A DNA stretch of 64,000 nucleotides, from assembly GCA_947184155.2 (NCBI GenBank), contig CAMXCT020001844.1, forward strand, positions 26,001-90,000, written 5' to 3'. Below are positions 50,508 to 63,177 of this stretch, piece by piece; positions within the stretch are counted from its first letter, which is position 1, and every line of letters starts with the position of its first letter. The position numbers were made by a program, and so were the translations under genes. Origin of the DNA: Cladocopium goreaui (taxonomy: Eukaryota > Sar > Dinophyceae > Suessiales > Symbiodiniaceae). The notes beneath the pieces are model-generated. The model saw only the letters and a list, made by a program, of their open reading frames with translations. It did not search any database and was not told the origin of the DNA.

Positions 50508-51736
50508 TTCATGGGAACTGACTTGGAAGCGAAAAACAGAGACAAATGACAGCCATTCCTTCCAGTTGAAGAGATGAGTCAGTCCTGAGATTGGTCCGAA
50601 AAAAGTGGCAGCAGTGTCTCTCTTGCAATGTTGAGCGCACGTGGTTGATGCTTCCGACTACGATGAGAATGGAGGCAGATTTTGATCCTTCACTCCGACT
50701 GTTTTGCCCCCTGTTTTGCGCACATGATTTTTGGAATCATTGGAAACATTGGAAACATTGGAATCTGTGCCTGGAGTGCTTCAACAGCCGTGCTACTGGC
50801 ACTTTGTACAAGGAGAACGCAGGGATCGAGCGTCACGGGCTTGGAAAGTAGTTGGGCAAATCAAAGAGCGCGTTGTTTTACCTGAAATCAGAAACTGGCA
50901 TGGCAAAGGAAGCTGTTGCGGGAAACTGACGCGATGCTGTCAGAAAGCCAGCTGGCAATGCTTCGAAAGGAGGCGTTGGTTGCCATTGGCTGCAACATAG
51001 ATTGATGCTTAGAAATTGGTTCCAGCAAGCTTGACTTGGAAACATTGGAAACATTGGAAACATTGGAAACTGTGCCTGGAATGCTTCAACAGCCATGTAA
51101 CTGGCACTTTCTACAGGAGAACGCAGGGATCGAGCCTCACGGGCTTGGAAAGTAGTTGGGCAAATCAAAGAGCGCGTTGTTTTACCTGAAGTCAGACACT
51201 GGCATGGCAAAGGAAGCTGTTGCGGGAAACTGACGCAATGTTGTCAGAAAGCCAGCTGGCAATGCTTCGAAAGGAGGCGTTGGTTGCCATTGGCTGCAAC
51301 ATCTCTTCACCACGATTGATCGATGTTGCTTTTCTTGGATGTGCATGTTGTGCAAAGGTCATGTGGGCAGGCATACACAGTGACTGGAGAGCGTGCAGGA
51401 CGCTTTCAAACAACCGAAAACTGTGCCTGGAGTGCTTCAACAGCCGTTCAACTGGCACTTTCTACAGGAGAACGCAGGGATCGAGCCTCACGGGCTTGGA
51501 AAGTAGTTGGGCAAATCAAAGAGCGCGTTGTTTTACCTGAAGTCAGACACTGGCATGGCAAAGGAAGCTGTTACGGGAAACTGACGCAATGTTGTCAGAA
51601 AGCCAGCTGGCAATGCTTCGAAAGGAGGCGTTGGTCGCCATTGGCTGCAGCATCTCTTCTTCACCACGATTCATCGATGTTGCTTTCCTTGGATGTGCAT
51701 GTTGTGCAGAAGGTCATGTGGGCAGGCATACACAAC

Positions 51737-53216
51737 AGTAAGTAGACCAACAGGTAGAGTCCATATCATCGGACATCAATCTCGTCTTTACCGGAAATCT
51801 ATCCAGTCAACACGTATCTCAGAGCCTGATGGTGTGCAGAGCGGCGTCAAGGAATCTGTAAAACAGTAGGTGGATAAAAGATGCAGATGGAAGCCTCGAT
51901 GCAGCCTGCATGTGACCTGACTTGGAAGTGGAGAAAGACAGAGAAATGTTGACAACTCCACTGCTAGTGCATCAGCAGCCCTGCAGTTGGCACTTGGTGT
52001 AGCAGAAGCAAAGGGGTCGAGCCTCATATGTTTGGAAAGTACTTGGGTGTATCTCATGAGAGCCCAAGTCAAGCATGCCAGAGAATTTGGCCAAAGTCTG
52101 TCTTTACTGAAGGCAAAAGCTGGCATGGCAAGTGGTCATTGTGTCCATGCTTGAGACAGCTTCAGCAGCGGCAACTGTAGAAGGCAAGACAGCGAATTTT
52201 GTGCACCCCCCCCCAAAATGTGGAGTAACAGGTGCAATGAATTCGACTATTTCCCCAATAGCGCAACAATACATAACGGGCGATTGTCTATCCCGCCAAC
52301 ATTTTCTCTTGGCTGAAGTGATGAAACCTCGTCCGATACAAACATATCAAAGTGTTGCAATGGATTCCTTGAGCCTGAGAAATGTGCTTGTCGAGTTTGA
52401 CCCGACTAGTTAATGCACTTTCCACATCTTGAAGCCTGGTAGAAATTGTGCCGGTGGAAGAGTAGTTGATATACCAATATAACATAGTATAACTACTGTA
52501 CTTAACGATATGAGTCAGTCCTGAGATTAGTCCGAAACCCGAAACCAGTGGCAGCAGTGTCTCACTTGCAATTTTGAGCGCACGTGGTTGATGCTTCCGA
52601 CTATGATGAGAATGGAGGCAGATTTTTATCCTTCACTCCCCCCCCTGTTTTGCGCACATGATTTTTGGCAAGCATCAGAGAGATATTAGATTGGAAGGTC
52701 GCATGACCCCTGATCAGTCCATGGCTGCAGATTTCCGGAGGTTTTCAACGGTATTGTTTTTACAGTTGCGTTATCCCTACCCTCTTAAAAATGGAATTGG
52801 AGGGGGGGGAGTCGTACTGAAATTTCATTTTAGAATTCCATTTTTGCAATCATGTTTTCTCAATGATCAATATTCCTCATCATTCCATGTCAGTGGCAAG
52901 CAGGTGAAAATTAAATACTTGCGCTTAGCTCCGGAGGAGCTAAGCACATGTCAGACTGAAGCAGCACATGTGTAGGGATGGCATCCCTCCAAAAATTTGC
53001 GCTGCCGTGATCATACTTGCGTTTAGCTCCTCCGGAGGAGCTAAGCGCAAGTATTTTCAAACCAGTGCCCAAGGCTTGTTAATAAATGTTACTTTACAAT
53101 TCCATTCGAGGGGTTGGATCACTATCCCAGGGGTTCCAAGCAAAAAAAAGTGGAATTCGACAGGTTGATTTTGTCCCCCCCGCCCTCCCCCTCTATAGGG
53201 GTAGGGATGTTGCGTT
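51737..53216. repeat. A segment, copy 5, with MITE
   Basis: As copy 2 without the 814-bp insertion. It lacks about 76 bases just before the MITE (GATTTCCGGAGG in place of the longer GATTTCCTCGGACAG... version), a deletion shared with copies 6 and 7. Confidence 0.85.
52773..53208. mobile_element. hAT-like MITE, copy 3
   Basis: 436 bp, flanked by GTTGCGTT (52765-52772 and 53209-53216), the same site as copy 1. It was therefore spread by array duplication and not by a new insertion. Confidence 0.9.
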
Positions 53217-53879
53217 CATGGGAACTGACTTGGAAGCGAAAAACAGAGACAAATGACAGCCATTCCTTCCAGTTGAAGAGATGAGTCATTAGTCAGTCCT
53301 GAGATTGGTCCGAAAAAAGTGGCAGCAGTGTCTCTCTTGCAATGTTGAGCGCACGTGGTTGATGCTTCCGACTACGATGAGAATGGAGGCAGATTTTGAT
53401 CCTTCACTCCGACTGTTTTGCCCCCTGTTTTGCGCACATGATTTTTGGAATCATTGGAAACATTGGAAACATTGGAATCTGTGCCTGGAGTGCTTCAACA
53501 GCCGTGCTACTGGCACTTTGTACAGGAGAACGCAAGGATCGAGCGTCACTGGCTTGGAAAGTAGTTGGGCAAATCAAAGAGCGCGTTGTTTTACCTGAAG
53601 TCAGAAACTGGCATGGCAAAGGAAGCTGTTGCGGGAAACTGACGCAATGTTGTCAGAAAGCCAGCTGGCAATGCTTCGAAAGGAGGCGTTGGTTGCCATT
53701 GGCTGCAACATCTCTTCAGGAAACTGACGCAATGTTGTCAGAAAGCCAGCTGGCAATGCTTCGAAAGGAGGCGTTGGTTGCCATTGGCTGCAACATCTCT
53801 TCACCACGATTCATCGATGTTGCTTTCCTTGGATGTGCATGTTGTGCAGAAGGTCATGTGGGCAGGCATACACAATGAC

Positions 53880-55846
53880 TGGTGCCACTTCGGTCCTGAT
53901 GTTTGCAGTCTGTTTGAGTCCAAAAACTACAGGCGCGCATGACTTGTTTCTAAAAGGCTAATGCCAAAGAGCATTTGCCCAAACTCATCACAAAACAGGT
54001 GACATGCGTCGCGTGTGATGCAAGTCTATCTCACAGCAACTCCAAGAGATGGCAGCGTCATGTCATTTCTGATCCCCCAAATCTTATTTCTGAATATTTC
54101 TGATCCCTCGACTCACCCAACCTGCATAAGCCAGGGATCCGACACCAAACTCCTTCAGGGCCGAGGAGCGACTGCAGTGACTGCAGTTCTCACAACCTCG
54201 GAGGCCTGCTGGGACATTTCCCCGCGTGACTTGACTGCAGTTTCCGTGCTCGGCTAAGGAAGTGGAATACTGAGGTGGTTGTAAGATGTTGTCATGGACA
54301 TGTTTCAAATACCTTTGGTGACGCAACAAAGCATGGATTCCAAGTTTGCGGTTGAGAATAAAGCTGAGGCCGAAACACTTCAAAAGAATGGACATACCAT
54401 GGATTTTTGAACAGTTGTGTGAATTTAAATGCCATGCCATGATGGCATAATTTATACTTTAATCCACTATATTCACTGTCACTATATATTCATTTGTATT
54501 TATCCATATTTATCCAATGATTCATGATGGGTTTCAGCTTAGTTTGCCTTTTTTTGCCACTGACATTTGCTATCTTTTTTGTGGACAAAAGATACTGACT
54601 CCGTGACAATTGAGATAGGTTCCTGTCAAAGATACAAAGACTTCTGTCCATGTGCTGCGGATTGCAGTGCTTGCCTTCGATTCTCATCCATGGTTTGCTG
54701 AGGCCTGGCCGTTTACGTCAGCATCGCTTCGTGAGAAAATGAGCAGCTCCACGCAGCCGGGATATAGATAAAATTCACATTGAAAGACCATATTTTTCAA
54801 AGCAAATCAGGGTTGCAGCGTTGAACATTGAACAGCAGGGGGAAAATGCTCTTGAAAACTCAGCGGATGTTGTCTCTTGGCTCCTGAACAATAAGAACAA
54901 ATCAGCGAAGAACCACGAAAGTACAAACCTGTTCCTATGGAGCATTAGATATGTAGGTTTCTCGTTGGAACCAACAACTTCATGAGATTTTTCAGCTTTC
55001 TAGGAAGTAGTTTCCGTGTTGCACCAAGCACGCCATGGGTGGTGGAACTAGAACTATATGGCATTATATGGCACTATGGAGGACAGGGAGTGGGTACCTG
55101 TTTGGGATTCTTTCGTGTTGCCTTGAGTAACAGGCTCGCTGTTTTTGTGTTTTCTTTCCCGGTTTCCACATTTTCCACCAAACGATCATGTAAGTATTCA
55201 TGTGATTTCATGTGTACTTGCGATGAATTGCTATGATTTGTTGAATTTGTTTTGGGCCAGCAGATTCACAACTCGACCCATCCCAGCGGCCTTGACCCCG
55301 CGGCGCGAGGCCCGATGTGTGCCGCCGCATCCGTTGATCGCTTGATCGCTTTGGATTAACCGCTGCAAGTCTGGTTGCTGAGAAACTGATCCGCCGGCTG
55401 TCCTTAGATTCGGATTCTTGAAACCGAAGGTGAAGTGGCGAAGCGAAGGCCCAAAGACTCACAGAGTCACTGTCTCAAGTTAGTGAGTCCTCGCCTTGAA
55501 ACTCTCAGTTGACTCAGGGTCTCAAACGTGTCCGGTAGAGCCCTGAGAACCTCGACTGCCGAAGTCAATTGGCAAGGCTGCAAGATTCAGGATTTGTCTA
55601 TTGCAGCCAGGCCCCCCCAACGCACGACCGATCATAGATTGACACAGACAAGCATTGAACACCATGCTTACCATCTATTTTGGGCACGGGTTTTCCCCGA
55701 GTCTATCAATGTTTATCGCTGGCAAAAATATTGTTTGACTAAGTTGAGAAGATTTAGACCTTGAAAGGAAACAGAATTCCATGCGCCTAGAAAAGTGTCT
55801 TCGTTTAGGTCAAAGCAAGATACATTGCGGAAAATCATGCCGTGAG
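53880..55846. repeat. U segment, copy 3; start of 5.2 kb unit 1
   Basis: The unit 53880-59081 (U, beta, A with MITE, G, beta) is repeated head to tail from 59082 onwards with only a few base differences. Confidence 0.92.
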
Positions 55847-56932
55847 TGCTTCAGCAGCCGTGTATAGTAACTGGCACTTTGCACAGGAGAACGCAGGGAT
55901 CGAGCGTCACGGGCTTGGAAAGTAGTTGGGCAAATCAAAGAGCGCGTTGTTTTACCTGAAGTCAGAAACTGGCATGGCAAAGGAAGCTGTTGCGGGAAAC
56001 TGACGCGATGTTGTCAGAAAGCCAGCTGGCAATGCTTCGAAAGGAGGCGTTGGTTGCCATTGGCTGCAACATCTCTTCTTCACCACGATTGATCGATGTT
56101 GCTTTCCTTGGATGTGCATGTTGTGCAGAAGGTCATGTGTGCAGGCATACACAGGGACTGGAGAGCGTGCAGGACGCTTTCAAAAAAACGCAAGAAAGCA
56201 GGTAGATTGATGCTTGGAAATTGGTTCCAGCAAGCTTGACTTGGAAACATTGGAAACATTGGAATCTGTGCCTGGAATGCTTCAACAGCCATGTAACTGG
56301 CACTTTGTACAGGAGAACGCAGGGATCGAGCCTCACGGGCTTGGAAAGTAGTTGGGCAAATCAAAGAGCGCGTTGTTTTACCTGAAGTCAGAAACTGGCA
56401 TGGCAAAGGAAGCTGTTGCGGGAAACTGACGCGATGTTGTCAGAAAGCCAGCTGGCAATGCTTCGAAAGGAGGCGTTGGTTGCCATTGGCTGCAACATCT
56501 CTTCACCACGATTGATCGATGTTGCTTTCCTTGGATGTGCATGTTGTGCAAAGGTCATGTGGGCAGGCATACACAGTGACTGGAGAGCGTGCAGGACGCT
56601 TTCAAACAACCGAAAACTGTGCCTGGAGTGCTTCAACAGCCGTTCAACTGGCACTTTGTACAGGAGAACGCAGGGATCGAGCCTCACTGGCTTGGAAAGT
56701 AGTTGGGCAAATCAAAGAGCGCGTTGTTTTACCTGAAGTCAGACACTGGCATGGCAAAGGAAGCTGTTGCGGGAAACTGACGCAATGTTGTCAGAAAGCC
56801 AGCTGGCAATGCTTCGAAAGGAGGCGTTGGTCGCCATTGGCTACAACATCTCTTCTTCACCACGATTCATCGATGTTGCTTTCCTTGGATGTGCATGTTG
56901 TGCAGAAGGTCATGTGGGCAGGCATACACAAC

Positions 56933-58418
56933 AGTAAGTAGACCAACAGGTAGAGTCCATATCATCGGACATCAATCTCGTTTTCACCGGAAATCTATCC
57001 AGTCAACACGTATCTCAGAGCTTGATGGTGTGCAGAGCGGCGTCAAAGAATCTGTAAGACACTAGGTGGATAAAAGATGCAGATGGACGCCTCGATGCAG
57101 CCTGCATGTGACCTGACTTGGAAGTGGAGAAAGACAGAGAAATGTTGACAACCCCACTGCTAGTGCATCAGCAGCCCTGCAGTTGGCACTTGGTGTAGCA
57201 GAAGCAAAGGGGTCGAGCCTCATATGTTTGGAAAGTACTTGGGTGTATCTCATGAGAGCCCAAGTCAAGCATGCCAGAGAATTTGGCCAAAGTCTGTCTT
57301 TACTGAAGGCAAAAGCTGGCATGGCAAGTGGTCATTGTGTCCATGCTTGAGACAGCTTCAGCAGCGGAGGCAAGGCAGCGAATGTTGTGCAACCCCCCCA
57401 AAAATGTGGAGTAACAGGTGCAATGATGAATTCGACTATTTCCCCAATAGCGCAACAATACATAACGGGCGATTGTCTATCCCGCCAACATTTTCTCTTG
57501 GCTGAAGTGATGAAACCTCGTCCAATACAAACATATCAAAGTGTTGCAATGGATTCCTTGAGCCTGAGAAATGTGCTTGTTGAGTTTGACCCGACTAGTT
57601 AATGCACTTTCCACATCTTGAAGCCTGGTAGAAATTGTGCCGGTGGAAGAGTAGTTGATATACCAATATAACATAGTATAACTATATAATGTACTTAACG
57701 ATATGAGTCAGTCCTGAGATTAGTCCGAAACCCGAAACCAGTGGCAGCAGTGTCTCACTTGCAATTTTGAGCGCACGTGGTTGATGCTTCCGACAATGAT
57801 GAGAATGGAGGCAGATTTTTATCCTTCACTCCGACTGTTTTGCCCCCTGTTTTGCGCACATGATTTTTGGCAAGCATCAGAGAGATATTAGATTGGAAGG
57901 TCGCATGACCCCTGATCAGTCCATGGCTGCAGATTTCCGGAGGTTTTCAACGGTATTGTTTTTACAGTTGCGTTATCCCTACCCTCTTAAAAATGGAATT
58001 GGAGGGGGGGGAGTCGTACTGAAATTTCATTTTAGAATTCCATTTTTGCAATCATGTTTTCTCAATGATCAATATTCCTCATCATTCCATGTCAGTGGCA
58101 AGCAGGTGAAAATTAAATACTTGCGCTTAGCTCCGGAGGAGCTAAGCACATGTCAGACTGAAGCAGCACATGTGTAGGGATGGCATCCCTCCAAAAATTT
58201 GCGCTGCCGTGATCATACTTGCGTTTAGCTCCTCCGGAGGAGCTAAGCGCAAGTATTTTCAAACCAGTGCCCAAGGCTTGTTAATAAATGTTACTTTACA
58301 ATTCCATTCGAGGGGTTGGATCACTATCCCAGGGGTTCCAAGCAAAAAAAAGTGGAATTCGACAGGTTGATTTTGTCCCCCCCGCCCTCCCCCTCTATAG
58401 GGGTAGGGATGTTGCGTT
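56933..58418. repeat. A segment, copy 6, with MITE
   Basis: Shares the 76-base deletion and the MITE site with copy 5. It has a short deletion after CAGCTTCAGCAGCGG (near 57366), shared with copy 7. Confidence 0.85.
57975..58410. mobile_element. hAT-like MITE, copy 4
   Basis: 436 bp, flanked by GTTGCGTT (57967-57974 and 58411-58418). Nearly identical to copy 3. Confidence 0.9.
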
Positions 58419-59081
58419 CATGGGAACTGACTTGGAAGCGAAAAACAGAGACAAATGACAGCCATTCCTTCCAGTTGAAGAGATGAGTCATTAGTCAGTC
58501 CTGAGATTGGTCCGAAAAAAGTGGCAGCAGTGTCTCTCTTGCAATGTTGAGCACACGTGGTTGATGCTTCCGACTACGATGAGAATGGAGGCAGATTTTG
58601 ATCCTTCACTCCGACTGTTTTGCCCCCTGTTTTGCGCACATGATTTTTGGAATCATTGGAAACATTGGAAACATTGGAATCTGTGCCTGGAGTGCTTCAA
58701 CAGCCGTGCTACTGGCACTTTGTACAGGAGAACGCAAGGATCGAGCGTCACTGGCTTGGAAAGTAGTTGGGCAAATCAAAGAGCGCGTTGTTTTACCTGA
58801 AGTCAGAAACTGGCATGGCAAAGGAAGCTGTTGCGGGAAACTGACGCAATGTTGTCAGAAAGCCAGCTGGCAATGCTTCGAAAGGAGGCGTTGGTTGCCA
58901 TTGGCTGCAACATCTCTTCAGGAAACTGACGCAATGTTGTCAGAAAGCCAGCTGGCAATGCTTCGAAAGGAGGCGTTGGTTGCCATTGGCTGCAACATCT
59001 CTTCACCACGATTCATCGATGTTGCTTTCCTTGGATGTGCATGTTGTGCAGAAGGTCATGTGGGCAGGCATACACAATGAC

Positions 59082-61049
59082 TGGTGCCACTTCGGTCCTG
59101 ATGTTTGCAGTCTGTTTGAGTCCAAAAACTACAGGCGCGCATGACTTGTTTCTAAAAGGTTAATGCCAAAGAGCATTTGCCCAAACTCATCACAAAACAG
59201 GTGACATGCGTCGCGTGTGATGCAAGTCTATCTCACAGCAACTCCAAGAGATGGCAGCGTCATGTCATTTCTGATCCCCCAAATCTTATTTCTGAATATT
59301 TCTGATCCCTCGACTCACCCAACCTGCATAAGCCAGGGATCCGACACCAAACTCCTTCAGGGCCGAGGAGCGACTGCAGTGACTGCAGTTCTCACAACCT
59401 CGGAGGCCTGCTGGGACATTTCCCCGCGTGACTTGACTGCAGTTTCCGTGCTCGGCTAAGGAAGTGGAATACTGAGGTGGTTGTAAGATGTTGTCATGGA
59501 CATGTTTCAAATACCTTTGGTGACGCAACGAAGCATGGATTCCAAGTTTGCGGTTGAGAATAAAGCTGAGGCCGAAACACTTCAAAAGAATGGACATACC
59601 ATGGATTTTTGAACAGTTGTGTGAATTTAAATGCCATGCCATGATGGCATAATTTATACTTTAATCCACTATATTCACTGTCACTATATATTCATTTGTA
59701 TTTATCCATATTTATCCAATGATTCATGATGGGTTTCAGCTTAGTTTGCCTTTTTTTGCCACTGACATTTGCTATCTTTTTTGTGGACAAAAGATACTGA
59801 CTCCGTGACAATTGAGATAGGTTCCTGTCAAAGATACAAAGACTTCTGTCCATGTGCTGCGGATTGCAGTGCTTGCCTTCGATTCTCATCCATGGTTTGC
59901 TGAGGCCTGGCCGTTTACGTCAGCATCGCTTCGTGAGAAAATGAGCAGCTCCACGCAGCCGGGATATAGATAAAATTCACATTGAAAGACCATATTTTTC
60001 AAAGCAAATCAGGGTTGCAGCGTTGAACATTGAACAGCAGGGGGAAAATGCTCTTGAAAAACTCAGCGGATGTTGTCTCTTGGCTCCTGAACAATAAGAA
60101 CAAATCAGCGAAGAACCACGAAAGTACAAACCTGTTCCTATGGAGCATTAGATATGTAGGTTTCTCGTTGGAACCAACAACTTCATGAGATTTTTCAGCT
60201 TTCTAGGAAGTAGTTTCCGTGTTGCACCAAGCACGCCATGGGTGGTGGAACTAGAACTATATGGCATTATATGGCACTATGGAGGACAGGGAGTGGGTAC
60301 CTGTTTGGGATTCTTTCGTGTTGCCTTGAGTAACAGGCTCGCTGTTTTTGTGTTTTCTTTCCCGGTTTCCACATTTTCCACCAAACGATCATTTAAGTAT
60401 TCATGTGATTTCATGTGTACTTGCGATGAATTGCTATGATTTGTTGAATTTGTTTTGGGCCAGCAGATTCACAACTCGACCCATCCCAGCGGCCTTGACC
60501 CCGCGGCGCGAGGCCCGATGTGTGCCGCCGCATCCGTTGATCGCTTGATCGCTTTGGATTAACCGCTGCAAGTCTGGTTGCTGAGAAACTGATCCGCCGG
60601 CTGTCCTTAGATTCGGATTCTTGAAACCGAAGGTGAAGTGGCGAAGCGAAGGCCCAAAGACTCACAGAGTCACTGTCTCAAGTTAGTGAGTCCTCGCCTT
60701 GAAACTCTCAGTTGACTCAGGGTCTCAAACGTGTCCGGTAGAGCCCTGAGAACCTCGACTGCCGAAGTCAATTGGCAAGGCTGCAAGATTCAGGATTTGT
60801 CTATTGCAGCCAGGCCCCCCCAACGCACGACCGATCATAGATTGACACAGACAAGCATTGAACACCATGCTTACCATCTATTTTGGGCACGGGTTTTCCC
60901 CGAGTCTATCAATGTTTATCGCTGGCAAAAATATTGTTTGACTAAGTTGAGAAGATTTAGACCTTGAAAGGAAACAGAATTCCATGCGCCTAGAAAAGTG
61001 TCTTCGTTCAGGTCAAAGCAAGATACATTGCGGAAAATCATGCCGTGAG
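59082..61049. repeat. U segment, copy 4; start of 5.2 kb unit 2
   Basis: Offset from copy 3 by 5202-5203 bases throughout. Differences seen include GCAACG for GCAACA near 59528 and CATTTAAG for CATGTAAG near 60391. Confidence 0.92.
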
Positions 61050-62135
61050 TGCTTCAGCAGCCGTGTATAGTAACTGGCACTTTGCACAGGAGAACGCAGG
61101 GATCGAGCGTCACGGGCTTGGAAAGTAGTTGGGCAAATCAAAGAGCGCGTTGTTTTACCTGAAGTCAGAAACTGGCATGGCAAAGGAAGCTGTTGCGGGA
61201 AACTGACGCGATGTTGTCAGAAAGCCAGCTGGCAATGCTTCGAAAGGAGGCGTTGGTTGCCATTGGCTGCAACATCTCTTCTTCACCACGATTGATCGAT
61301 GTTGCTTTCCTTGGATGTGCATGTTGTGCAGAAGGTCATGTGGGCAGGCATACACAGAGACTGGAGAGCGTGCAGGACGCTTTCAAAAAAACGCAAGAAA
61401 GCAGGTAGATTGATGCTTGGAAATTGGTTCCAGCAAGCTTGACTTGGAAACATTGGAAACATTGGAATCTGTGCCTGGAATGCTTCAACAGCCATGTAAC
61501 TGGCACTTTGTACAGGAGAACGCAGGGATCGAGCCTCACGGGCTTGGAAAGTAGTTGGGCAAATCAAAGAGCGCGTTGTTTTACCTGAAGTCAGAAACTG
61601 GCATGGCAAAGGAAGCTGTTGCGGGAAACTGACGCGATGTTGTCAGAAAGCCAGCTGGCAATGCTTCGAAAGGAGGCGTTGGTTGCCATTGGCTGCAACA
61701 TCTCTTCACCACGATTGATCGATGTTGCTTTCCTTGGATGTGCATGTTGTGCAAAGGTCATGTGGGCAGGCATACACAGTGACTGGAGAGCGTGCAGGAC
61801 GCTTTCAAACAACCGAAAACTGTGCCTGGAGTGCTTCAACAGCCGTTCAACTGGCACTTTGTACAGGAGAACGCAGGGATCGAGCCTCACTGGCTTGGAA
61901 AGTAGTTGGGCAAATCAAAGAGCGCGTTGTTTTACCTGAAGTCAGACACTGGCATGGCAAAGGAAGCTGTTGCGGGAAACTGACGCAATGTTGTCAGAAA
62001 GCCAGCTGGCAATGCTTCGAAAGGAGGCGTTGGTCGCCATTGGCTACAACATCTCTTCTTCACCACGATTCATCGATGTTGCTTTCCTTGGATGTGCATG
62101 TTGTGCAGAAGGTCATGTGGGCAGGCATACACAAC

Positions 62136-63177
62136 AGTAAGTAGACCAACAGGTAGAGTCCATATCATCGGACATCAATCTCGTTTTCACCGGAAATCTA
62201 TCCAGTCAACACGTATCTCAGAGCTTGATGGTGTGCAGAGCGGCGTCAAAGAATCTGTAAGACACTAGGTGGATAAAAGATGCAGATGGACGCCTCGATG
62301 CAGCCTGCATGTGACCTGACTTGGAAGTGGAGAAAGACAGAGAAATGTTGACAACCCCACTGCTAGTGCATCAGCAGCCCTGCAGTTGGCACTTGGTGTA
62401 GCAGAAGCAAAGGGGTCGAGCCTCATATGTTTGGAAAGTACTTGGGTGTATCTCATGAGAGCCCAAGTCAAGCATGCCAGAGAATTTGGCCAAAGTCTGT
62501 CTTTACTGAAGGCAAAAGCTGGCATGGCAAGTGGTCATTGTGTCCATGCTTGAGACAGCTTCAGCAGCGGAGGCAAGGCAGCGAATGTTGTGCAACCCCC
62601 CCAAAAATGTGGAGTAACAGGTGCAATGATGAATTCGACTATTTCCCCAATAGCGCAACAATACATAACGGGCGATTGTCTATCCCGCCAACATTTTCTC
62701 TTGGCTGAAGTGATGAAACCTCGTCCAATACAAACATATCAAAGTGTTGCAATGGATTCCTTGAGCCTGAGAAATGTGCTTGTTGAGTTTGACCCGACTA
62801 GTTAATGCACTTTCCACATCTTGAAGCCTGGTAGAAATTGTGCCGGTGGAAGAGTAGTTGATATACCAATATAACATAGTATAACTATATAATGTACTTA
62901 ACGATATGAGTCAGTCCTGAGATTAGTCCGAAACCCGAAACCAGTGGCAGCAGTGTCTCACTTGCAATTTTGAGCGCACGTGGTTGATGCTTCCGACAAT
63001 GATGAGAATGGAGGCAGATTTTTATCCTTCACTCCGACTGTTTTGCCCCCTGTTTTGCGCACATGATTTTTGGCAAGCATCAGAGAGATATTAGATTGGA
63101 AGGTCGCATGACCCCTGATCAGTCCATGGCTGCAGATTTCCGGAGGTTTTCAACGGTATTGTTTTTACAGTTGCGTT
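62136..63177. repeat. A segment, copy 7
   Basis: Near-identical to copy 6 up to the MITE at 63178. The array is still running at the window edge, inside the MITE. Confidence 0.85.

Larger units (their letters stand above)
33898..63177. repeat. Higher-order tandem repeat array (beta, U, A and G segments)
   Basis: After the copia element the array continues to the right edge of the window. The base unit (beta) is about 420-430 bases: GTAGTTGGGCAAATCAAAGA, CAATGCTTCGAAAGGAGGCG, TTGGATGTGCATGTTGTGCA, TTGACTTGGAAACATTGG. Beta blocks lie at 33898-35052, 37011-38117, 39465-40464, 43080-43760, 45728-46699, 47540-48423, 50740-51736, 53450-53879, 55847-56932, 58655-59081 and 61050-62135. They alternate with U (four copies), A (seven copies) and G in the order U-beta-A-G-beta. 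Distances between U starts are 8708, 10119 and 5202 bases. The last two 5.2 kb units differ at only a handful of positions. No frame is conserved over all copies and no known gene is recognised, so I treat it as satellite-like DNA. Confidence 0.9.

Noticed and set aside
25315..63177. Possible CRISPR-like array
   Set aside because: The repeats are hundreds of bases long and not separated by unique short spacers, and the window is eukaryotic nuclear DNA.
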